DNA of 64,000 nucleotides from Meghimatium bilineatum (Eukaryota; Mollusca; Gastropoda; Stylommatophora; Philomycidae): positions 36,162,129 to 36,226,128 of the forward strand of contig CM067315.1 of the NCBI GenBank assembly GCA_034231615.1. The letters are read 5' to 3'. The position numbers and the translations under genes are program-made. The number at the start of each line of letters is the position of its first letter. The first letter of the stretch is position 1. This document shows positions 35,401 through 47,400 of the stretch, piece by piece. The notes beneath the pieces were generated by a model, which saw nothing but the letters and a program-made list of their open reading frames with translations, had not been told where the DNA came from and did no database searches.

Positions 35401-38400
35401 ATGATTATCATCTTCCGTGGTATGATTATCATCTTCTGTGGTATGATTATCATCTTCCGTGGTATGATTATCATCTTCCGTGATATGATTATCATACTTC
35501 CTTGGTATGATTATCATCTTCTGTGGTATGATTATCATCTTCTATATATGGTTGATATTTGAAAATGATTATGCTATATTTATTTCTACATTACCATCTG
35601 GACATCATCTTTTGTGGAAAAAACATTAATTTTGACATCCATTCATTAATTCTTTTAATTGTAAAAAAACCAAATATTACTATTTTTTTTCAGGGGCATA
35701 GTTGGCAGCGAAGTTATAGGAATATCGCCACAGAAAGTACTTGAAAATGAAATAAAAATGTTGGAAGAGCTGGATATAAGATCGAGATCGTCCAGTAAAT
35801 ATTCTGACAAAAAGAACACGAAATCATCAGACAAAACTAAAACTGCAGTTATAAAAGAAGAAAATAATGTGAATTCATTGCAGAATTCAGTGAAAAATGT
35901 AGAAAAGTTAAATTCTGAGAATATTAAGGAATATGCTATTGCTAAACCTCGATGTAGCAATGATGCACCTGGGGATAAGAAAGATGTTGTTACATTTCCA
36001 TGTAGCAGTGATGTATCTGATAATAGAGAAACATTAGAGAATGTAGAAAGAGAACTAACAACTAAAGAGATTAACAGAGAACATAGTATTGACACAGCCT
36101 ACAAAAGGGAAAGAATAAAAGTACTTCATCAAGAAAGTAGTCAAATTTCTGAACAGAAATTCAATTCCATTAATAGTGGTAATAATGTTGCTGAAATATT
36201 AAATGAAGAAATAGTTATTGAGAAAGATTCAGGATTAGAAACTTGCAAATCAGAACTTCAGGAGAATAAAAAAGTCAGTAAACTTGATGAAAGTGTAGAA
36301 CATGAAAGAAAAATGAACCACCTCTTGAGACTTTTGTCAAATCGAAAATCTGTGTTATCTGGAATGATAGATGTTGTGACAGCTGATTCTTTGAATAGAT
36401 CAGACACTTCTCAAATATCACAGGTAGTATCAAGTAAACCAGACACTATTTCTGCACAGGACACAGCTAAACATACATCTAGTCATCCTGTTCCCAGCCA
36501 AACCTTATCACAAATCAGTCAGCATTATCCAATTCAGGATTTTTCCAAAGATTCAGCTGACAAACTGTCTTCAAAAAGTAAGAAACTGTTACCTGAGAAA
36601 AGAAAGTCTGTCTCCAAATCCCCACTTGAATATATCGGGAGAATTGTTAAAACATGGATAACGGAAGACACTAAACAATATCTTCGTTCAACATTTTGGG
36701 ATGGCAACACTGAAAGTCCATCAAGTTTCTCAGATCCCAGGATTCAAAAAGGATATGCAGATTTATGCCATCGCCTGAATGCACAACATAAAGATTTTGA
36801 TCTTGTGAACGATATAGAAGGTAGTGATCACAGTTTGATTGACACTGGTGGAGCTTCAAAGCCGTTGCCTAATTACAATGCTCTGAAGGAGGAAACAGAA
36901 AAATTTCAACTGCAGGTGACAGAATTTATGGCTGGAAAGGCACAAGAGCCTACAAATAAGGTATGTTTGTGTTTCATTTCATGGTCTTTATCTATCTCTA
37001 TATCTATCTATCTATCTATCTACCTATCTATCTACCTATCTATCTATATATCTATCTCTCTATATATCTCTCTATCTATCTATCTATCTATCTAATCTAC
37101 CTATCTATATATCTCTATCTCTATGTATCTATCTCTCTATATCTCTCTATCTATCTCTTGTTCTCTATGTCTTTCTCTCTCTCTCTCTCTCCCCGTGCCA
37201 TTGTCTTTTTCTGTCTGAAATGTTTCAGTTTTCTATGTAAAATTGTATTCACCAGCCATCCCCCTCCTCTATATTCAGCATATTCAAAACCTCACTGTTC
37301 CTTATTTTTTTCTGTCCAGGAAATTCTTAATATTGCCCTATAACACTGCAGTTTGAAAGCTGATATTCTTTTTGCTGTTATTCTATTTATAGTCCAAATC
37401 TGACAACCATTATGTTGCTACTGAAAAAATGTATGATCTAAGAAGTATAACTTTTGTCTCTTTATAACAGTTTTTTCATATATTTTTTATTTCTTTTAAT
37501 TTTTTTTATCGCTAATCTTTTCCTAATTTCCATTGTACAATCACCCAAGCTGTTTATATTTGCACCCAGATAATCAAACGTGTTGACGTTTTCCAGTTCC
37601 ATATTAACTAATTTAATTCTTGGTGTTACTTTGGTTTTCTCTGTTGTCATGACCTTTGTTTTCTGTATTAAACAGAAAATTTTGAATGTTTTGTTCCTCG
37701 TTGTATGATTTTGTTTTAATGATCATCCTTTCTAGTCCTTCTATGTGTGTAGTTAGAATTACCGTATCATCTGCATATCTTATCTCTGGTATTTCATATC
37801 CTATATTTAGGGGATGGAATTTTTTGTGTTCCTTGTCGTTTCTTACTTTCCTCATGATGTTTTCCGCATATATATTATATAAGTATGGTGATAGGGTGCA
37901 TCCCTGTCTTACTCCGCTATCTACCGAGATATCACCATCAACCCTCACAGCTTCTTGTTGATTCAATCAGATAATCAATCTTATTAACTCTCTATGTCCA
38001 CCGAGCCGCTAATATCTACATTTTGGAGACCCACTTTGCCGAAAAGCCGCTCAAATCTACATTTTGGAGACCCACTTTGCCGAAAAGCCGCTCAAATCTA
38101 CATTTTAATATGAATATTCTTTCGTGTTCGGCATAGCAGGAAAACCGTACGAAGACAAAGAGTTAGGTCACTTAACATGATGTTATCATTACACAAATTA
38201 TTCAGGAAGACTGCATTTTATTATTATTTCCTTAAAATTTTCCACTGTAAACAAAATAGTACCGCCATTTTGAAAGGGACACAACTCACTATTTTAGATT
38301 AATAGGTTAAAAATGCTGAACAATATGTTGATTATCTTGTCTGCTGTTTTCATAGAAAGAAAAAGATGATGATGATGTCAAAGATCCTGTCTACATTCCA

Positions 38401-41400
38401 ACGGTTGACATTTATGACCAGCGGCAGATCCGCATCAAGATTGTTCTCGACCGACTGGATAAATTGTAAGTTTCTGGAAAATGTTAAGTTCACTTGAAAA
38501 TATTATTATTTCTTGGATTCAGGCATGGCCAAGTGGTTGGAACACTATTAAAGTGGTTTTTTTTCCAGGTGTAGGCACACTCCAGTTGATGCACCTATAA
38601 TTATAAGTATGCTGAGTTCTTTATCATTAGGTTAAACAGTCTGTAGACTTGTAATGAAGTTAACAACTAGGTTCGTACCAGAGAGAAAGTAGTTATTTTA
38701 TTTAATAGAATTGCAATGGATTCGAAAAACAGTTTTGCATTGCTCTCATTTGATTTAGGAGCAAGGTAACATAGTTGATGGTGAGTTTGTCTGCTATCAC
38801 TGGTTTACAGCATGCCAGGCTTGAAACCACATCTGGACAAAACAGAACGGTTCATGATTTCATGAACACGACCATTCTTCCAGTCAACCCTGCTGTAAAT
38901 GGGTACCTGGTGCATGGGTTGGGGAAAGTAAACTTGGCAAGTAAGGGAGCTGGCCACCCCACATAATAGTTGCTGTGGCTTAGTACATGAAGAGTTATCT
39001 TCATTCTCGATGGTAGGTTGCTGCCATGGGACCTACCTTTATCTTTACATGTGATTCAAATGCTAGCAGATAGCAAATATACTAAATGCACCTTATGGAG
39101 AATAACCTGCTGAATGCTTTAGGGATAAATCTTGGGATTTGTGGATAAGATGGACTGATAATTGTTTGTATACAGACAACCAATATCTCAGCGACCTCTC
39201 AGCCCATCATGGTGTCTGACAACAGCAGCTGGAACAGACAACAAGGCTGTCAGAACTTATTGACCTCAACACCGAGATCAGTGAGTAAAACCTCCAAGAA
39301 TTGATATGAGTAGGAATACCTGAACCATGACCTCCATTATCTTTTAATGTTCATTATCTCTAATATATTTATGAGTAGAGTGTCTATGGTGAAGATAGTA
39401 CAAAGGGCACACCAAATACAATGAGCACACAAAGTCCTTCTCAGAGAGAATGTACCATCTATCCAAATAGTTGGGGGTGCATAAGGTGAGTTCTTCCGAT
39501 TACTCCAGATGCGCACATGTTCCTGCATTACGTAAATGTAACACAACTGTTGATGTGCCCTTCATAATCTTATAAGACCATCGTCTGCCAAAGATACTTC
39601 TCTATGGTGAGCTAGAGAAGGGTATACGATCTCAAGGTGGCCAAAGGAAGCGCTACAAGGACTCGTTAAAGGACTCACTTTGAAATAGACCACGATACAT
39701 GGGAAGAACTTGCACAAAATAGATCTACATGGCGTTCTAAAATAAAAAAGAGCGTATCGTCTTGTGAAAAGAAGAGAAATGCAGCAGCTCAACAGCGGAG
39801 AGCAGCTAGAAAGTCACGGATAGACCAAGATCCGTCTACAGCCGTTATTCCATGTCCAAACTGTCCAAGGACATTTACAGCTCGAATATGGCTCATTAGC
39901 CATCTACGAACTCATAATCAAGGACATAACTCAAATTGAATTTTCAAAAGTGGATGTAACAAATGGTCATCATTACTTGTGATGGACAAACAACAATAAA
40001 TTCACTTGGACATGTTTCGTTATATTTATGCTGTGATTGAAGAAATTTGGAATAGAATGTGATACAAGTACGACTTATGAGTACTGAATGACAGCGGTTA
40101 CTTTAACAATATTCATAATAACTATCAATGTATCGTTTGAAATGGTTCCGCCACTTAATGAGAATGAAACCTTATTGGTCAGTGGCAAGAGCATACAGCA
40201 TGAAAATGGAAATAGTAAGATACAAAAAAAACTAAATGTCTTCGAAAACAAATGTCTCAGGAAAATCACAAACTGGAAAGGTTTCAAGTCAAACAAGTCA
40301 CTAAGAGAAGAGACAAAACAAGAATACATCACAGATGTTATTAGAAAAATGAGTTGGGCATACATCGGTCACGCACTCAGAATGAATGAAGACAGAATAC
40401 CATGTCAAGGCTTTACATAGTCACTGAGTGGCAAGAGAAAATGGGGAAGACCAAAAACAACACTGAAAAGAACTATTGAAAAAGAAATCACAACAGCTGA
40501 TATGAAAATGAACGATCTGGATTGACTGGCTGTTGATCGACAAGCATGGAGAGCTATGACATGTGCCCTATGTACCAAGCTTGGCAACAAGCATGGAGAG
40601 CTATAACATCTGCCCTATGTACCTAGCTTGGCAACAAGCATGGAGAGCTATAACATTTGCCCTATGTACCTAGCTTGGCAACAAGCATGGAGAGCTATAA
40701 CATCTGCCCTATGTACCTAGCTTGGCAACAAGCATGGAGAGCTATAACATCTGCCCTATGTACCAAGCTTGGCAACAAGCATGGAGAGCTATGACATCTG
40801 CCCTATGTACCAAGCTTGGCAACAAGCATGGAGAGCTATGACATCTGCCCTATGTACCAAGCTTGGCAACAAGCATGGAGAGCTATGACATCTGCCCTAT
40901 GTACCAAGCTTGGCAACAAGCATGGAGAGCTATGACATCTGCCCTATGTACCAAGCTTGGCAACAAGCATGGAGAGCTATAACATTTGCCCTATGTACCT
41001 AGCTTGGCACAAGAGGAAAATGATGATGATGAAATTACAGAGGGAGACCAAGAAGAAGGTGGAGTGAAGGAGTTGAGATCTCACAATATGGTGGGTGGGT
41101 GTGTAGATAGGCAGGCAGGTATGTATCCTTTGACATATGCTGAGTCTTGGAAAACACGTATGCCAGAGTATAAATTGTTTTCAATAACTTATAATAATTT
41201 TGTGTGTGTATCAACAGTTTGCCAGATCTGCTTGTGCCTCTTCAACTCTCTATACAAGACATATCTTCCTTTGTCAGAGAACTAGTCTACACCTTCAGGT
41301 AGGTGGTCCAACACAGTAGTTGTCTTAAATGTGTAATTAATAGATTCTTCTGAGTTTGTTCTCAAACTCCTGCAGATTAGCAGGATGTAGTCCGGAGATC

Positions 41401-44400
41401 AGAATTGGTTGTGTCATAATTTACACTTTTGCTGCAATATCTGCTTCACTCAGCCTGACACATCCAGCTTCAGCATGGCTTCTGGGTCACTTTAACTCAT
41501 TATGATGAATGGGACAGTCAACTCCACCCCATAATGTCCTTAGTCACCTCTTATGACATGCAAGGAAGGTAAACAGTGTTGCTATTCTCTGCTCCTCTTT
41601 TGGGTCTCGGCAACTCACAAGCAATCTATGTTGACTCTTGATTTGGAGCCAGCATCATTGCACAAGAGGCAATCCCATAAATACTCTGCTATTAATGTGA
41701 ATAACAAGTTTAGGTTTAACAGACCTATGTGTATTCCTGTGTGTCTGTGCCTACATATGCTTACAGATCTGTTGAACCAATATCAGATCTCTCTATCTAT
41801 TCGCTAAACCTTTTGTTGCCTTTCAGCATCAGGGACAGAAGGAGTTTTCTGGAGATGGCCCTCGTGTGTGCTGAGTATATTGTGGAGTATTCTATATTTG
41901 ATTTCTGTGCTTACAGATCTGTTGTACCAATACCAGAGATCAAATATTCTGGTATAAAATATTCCAGATCAGTTCATAATACTCACGTGTAAGACAGGTA
42001 TTGAAGTCCTACTGAATGATGACTAAAACACTACACACTATCACTAATGGATGTAAATATGGTACATATAACAAAACAAAACACAGAATATAATCTACAG
42101 ATGACAATACACAGGACAAAGTCGACGTTTCGGACCAATGGGCCTTTTTCAAGATACGGACATAACATACAAACATAAAAAAACCACAAGTAAAAATGAA
42201 TGCATATCCGAGTGAAATGTGGTAGTAAGATAGATAACCTATCTATAACCACTTCTGTAACCACTTGCATGCTATCAAACACAGAACACCCACTCCTGTG
42301 GCCAATCACTTCAACGGCGATGGCCACCGTGGTGTCCTTGACATTCAGGTCACTGCCATCAGATCCTGCACCACCGATGATAGATCTAGGTACGCCCTCG
42401 AAAATCATCTCATTTTTTAGTTGGGTACCATCAAGCCATTTGGACTCAATTCCGACCACTCTTTCGCTTAGTTCTCAGTCGTATTGGTCTTTGTTACGTC
42501 ATCGTTTTGTTCCTCTCGTTCCACCTGTATTATCGTCTTTGTGTACTTCCTGTTCGTATGCTTCCGGTAATTATCTTACTACACATTTCACTCGGATACG
42601 CATTCATTTTTACTTGTGGTTTTTTTATGTTTGTATGTTATGTCCGTATCTTGAAAAAGGCCTATTGGTCAGAAACGTCGACTTTGTCCTGTGTATTGTC
42701 ATCTGTAGATTATATTCTGTGTTTTGTTTTGTTATATGTACCATATTTACATCCGTTAGTGATAGTGTGTAGTGTTTTAGTCATCATTCGGTGGAACTTC
42801 ATTACCTGTCTTACACGTGAGTATTATTTTCCATTATGTTCTACTAGCAGTACCACCTTCTACAGATCAGCTCAGAGAATTGAATGTGTTATACATCAAT
42901 AATATATATCATATAACATATATGTAAAATATAATATAAATATACGTAATATAAATATACATAATAATGTATATGTAAAATATAATATATATTGCAAATG
43001 ATCAGATTTGAGCAGACATTTCTTCTTTGTCTTTCTTTTTACCTTTTATCTCATGAGTTAATATCAGCGCAAACAAATATAAATTGGGGTAATAGATGAC
43101 AAAGTTCTCCGACCCCCAGCACTAGAGTGAAAGAATTTTCCACTTGTGGCATTGTCACCTACAGCCACATTGAGTTAACCTTTTAAAAATAAACCTTGGG
43201 CATGCCCTCGGAGAAAGGTGTCGCCAATTATTTTCTATGTGTAAACAAGCGGTGGTGACTTGTGTCGCATGTTGCTATGCACTCATTTAGCGACAAGAGG
43301 CTACATCATGTTTAAGGTTCATGTGACCAGGAATTAGTGCCATCTAGGCTAGGAATATGCAACTTCTTTTTTCCTGCATTTTATTTAGAAGCAGAGAAAG
43401 TAGCAGACATGTGTTTTAATTTCAAATCTGTCCCATCCCAATCAGCGTGATAAATCTAGTGAAATAAATGTTATTTTCAGTGAAATTATTATGAATTGTG
43501 ATTCTGATGGTAAGGAATTCTTGGTAATTACATTTGTTTCCAAGGAAGATAATAGTAACGCTATTATCAGTAATGTTACTATTATCAACACAAAGAAGGT
43601 AATAGAAGATAATATTAGTTAACAATCCAAACAAATTACAAACAAGCTAACAATGAGAATTATAAATTCTTACATCTATTCTATATTAACCTTTAGCAAG
43701 CCAGATTCAAAAATACGAAGTGTCTCCCTGCCACCAGATTCCTTTTTGAAAAATTTCGTTATTGATGGTGACTGTTTTGAAAATGTGATAATTTTTTGGT
43801 TAGAGATATTTAAATAATATTTGCACATATAAATAAAGAATTGAATTCTGCATATATTGGTGTAATTTATGTACGTGTGTGTGTGTGATACCAGACATAT
43901 GAGAAAGTGGTAAAGATGTTTTTCTCAAAAAAACATATTTTATAACAAATAAAGTACAAGTTTAGAAACTTTATTAGTTAGTTTAGTTTATAACAAAAAT
44001 TAGTACAAAAAATAACTTGCCTTACTTATTGAATTTCTTGGCAACACTGTATTCTAAATCACATGCAAATCTGTTGTATTTATGTTCTTTCATTGCGAAA
44101 TTATCAAAATATTACTGGGGAACTGTATAAAACATGTAGATTTGCAGTAAAATCGTTCTTTGAGCATAGGCCTAGAGTCATTTTTGGTGCCACTTCAACA
44201 TATTCGATATCAAACGTACAAGTCCCCAAACCAACACGGCATTCTGTATATTCACTGCTGTGAAACTATATAACCCAATAATTCATGATTCAAGCCACAA
44301 TTCAATGTTATTTTATTCAAAATACGATGAAAGAAAGGTCTATAAAACTGATCCACCATCATGGCATCGTACCGGTGTGCAGCTGTGTTCAGATTAATTG

Positions 44401-47400
44401 CTATGAAACGTGTACCTTCCATCTAGACATCTTTACAATGATCATGTTGGATGTGGGAATGTACCGGCTTCGATTGCGCATGTCCTCAGCTATGTTCATC
44501 GGGCTGTGGTACATGTAAATCTCACGATATCTCGTTGGATGGGGTGTGTCGCCAACGGCGCACGCTGCCATTTTTTTTTTATCGACCAGTGTTAATTAAC
44601 TGGTGAAGGTTAATGTATGGCTCAGAAACATGGACAATAAACAATTAGAAGACAGATTTGATGCCTTTGAGATGTCGATATATAGCCAGATAGGAAGAAT
44701 GAAAAGAGAAGAAAACAAACAAAGAGGTACTAACAACACTTATTATGAAGGAAGAATTATTAAAGGAAATAAAGATCAAGCAAATAAAAGTTGAGGGGAG
44801 ACGAGCAAGAGGTAGGCAGAGATACAAGTGGAAGAGTAACATCACGAGATGGACAGGTTACAGTTTAGCAGAGTACACCACCAAGACAAGAGACAGGAGA
44901 TGTTGGAGGTCTGTTGCAGCCAACCTTCATTGCGGAAATGGAACTTGATGAGATTTGTTACGAAATGATATGGGAAGAATAGACCCAGACATTTTGCTGC
45001 ATTTTATTCTGCATTGAGTATGATTACATTGTGTGTAGACCTAGGCCTAGTGAAGAATGCACAGACAAGGTAAGGAACATCTACATGTTGTATTTGTTTT
45101 CACAGGTCACATTATGTTAATTTGGTTATGAAAAAACATAAATACAATAGGCCTAGATATGTGGAAGAATTTTATCAGTGTTGCCAGACAAGTATAAGTG
45201 AGTCAGTATTTTGTTAAAATATTTTTTCCCCCAATTTTGGTCCTCACCTCCTTCTCATATATCATACATACAACGAAACTTACATCATTAAATTCAGTAT
45301 TAAATTCTTTATGTCCATAAAAATATATATTTAAAAATCTCTGAAAACAAAAATGTTATTGAGTTTTCCAAACACCCATCCAAAAAAAAAAAAGATAAAT
45401 TGTTAAAAAAAGAATCCCGTTGCAAGGGGGGAATTTATATAATTTTAATGCAGAGTGCTAAAGGTTAACCAGTCATCGGAGACTAGCAAAAATTATGGAA
45501 ATCTGCCCAATAAACAATAATGCCAGAAAAATACCGATCTGGAGCTGGAAGTAAAACTCTTCCTCCTGGCAGAAGGAACAAGAGAGACAAACTCATACTC
45601 ACTCTTTATTTACCAGCCAGCAGACTCACCAACCTTCTACTCGAGAGCATGGCACACCACCTCTACACCAGATCTGGCATTCCACTCACCAGGCCTGGAA
45701 TGGAACATCACACATGTTGTTGGAAAGCAGTTTGGGGGTAGTGACCACAGACCAGTATTTCTGGAAATCCACAATGAATTTACCAAGGACAGCAGCAAGC
45801 TCACTAGGTGGAACTATAAGAGGGCAGACTGGAAAATGTACCAGCATTTAACCAGTGTTCTAGCTAAGGACATGAACTTGGAAAAAGACATCAATAGAGC
45901 AGTGAGTGAATTTAATAGATGTATACTACATGCTGCTAGAAAACCATACCCAGGGGGGCACGCAGAAACTACAAACCCTACTGGAATGATGAACTGGAAA
46001 AGCTGCAAAATGAGATGGAAACATCTAGACAGCAGGCTGAGAACAGACCTAGCCAAGAACATCACAACAAATATCAGCAAACAAAGGCTAAATTTCAAAG
46101 AGCCAAGTTACAAGCCAGACGGAGTAGCTGGAAAGAAAAAACAGAGTCGCTGAACCTAGAAAGAGATACTATGAAATTATGGAAACTTGTAAAACAACTA
46201 AATGATGAAGGTACAGGGAGAAATACCAGGATCACACTTTATAAAGATAGAAACATTTTAACAGGTAAACATGCAGTTGATTACTTTGCAGATTCCTTTG
46301 CAGAAGACAATAACATCAAAGTCAGCCCAGACAAACAACAGGAGGTTCGAGAGAACCAGCAAAACATTGGACAAGGTGAACCTATACCTGAAGTCATGAA
46401 GGCACCAATCACAATGAGAGAACTGGAGCATGCAATATCCAAATTGAAAATGAAAAAGTCCCCTGGAGCTGATGGAGTGTCCAATGAAATGATTAGAAAC
46501 CTGGGAATTGCAGCAAGAGCAAAGCTACTGCAGATCTTTAACACAAGCTGGTCCATGGGTAATGTACCACAGGCGTGGAGAGAAGCAATAATGATACCAC
46601 TCCTCAAATCAGGAAAAGATTGCAACACAGTCTCCAACTACAGGCCCATCAGCCTCACAAGTTGTCTATGCAAAACAATGGAACGCATTATCAATCTTAG
46701 GATGCAGTGGTACCTTGAAAGTGAAAACCTTCTGGTATCACAGCAAGCAGGTTTCAGACAGTGCTACTCTACTGAAGATCAGGCAACCTACCTCTCCCAA
46801 GAGATTGAGGATGCCTTCCAAGATAAGAAACTGGTACTAGCAGCATGGATAGACCTCAGAAAAGCATTTGATAAGGTCTGGAAAGAAGGGCTCCTAAAGA
46901 AATTGCGAAATTGCAGGGTTAGCTCAAGAATGTACAAATGGGTAAAAGCATACCTGCATAATAGAAGAGCCAGCTTACAATTAGATGGTCGCAAAAGCAA
47001 GAAAGTTCTACTGTGTCATGGAGTTCCCCCAGGGAGGAGTCCTGTCACCCACACTTTTCTTGGTTTACATCAATGACTAGTTGCTGAACTACCACATGGG
47101 ATCAAAGTGGCAATATATGCTGATGACCTGGTGATCTGGTGCACGGAAGAACATGCGACAGTGGCCACTAAACAAATACAAAGAGCTATCGATGCCCTAA
47201 CCTTATGGGCAAATAGATGGTGCGTCAGCATTAACACAGATAAGTGCAGGACTACACTCTTTACCCTCTCACCAAAACAAAAAGCCGGTCATATCAAAAT
47301 AGATGGAGAGCTCTTGAAAGAAGACAAACAACCCACATACCCCGGAGTTACTTTTGATGATAAACTGACATGGAAGCAGCACATAAACAAAGCAACAACA

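Noticed and set aside
35655-36095. 146-codon minus-strand frame
   Set aside because: Antisense shadow of RPAP2 exon 5, whose + strand reading is conserved.
36965-37343. Extension of the exon 5 frame into IYLSIYLS repeats
   Set aside because: Read-through into a (TATC)n microsatellite after a consensus donor; exon 6 restores family similarity.
42031-42772. Two open frames on opposite strands with the same C-terminal 60 residues, suggesting a gene pair
   Set aside because: The shared peptide is encoded by the two inverted arms of the foldback element.
42895-42995. AT-rich 'ataatata' patch considered as an origin or matrix attachment site
   Set aside because: Simple AT repeats alone do not support such a call.
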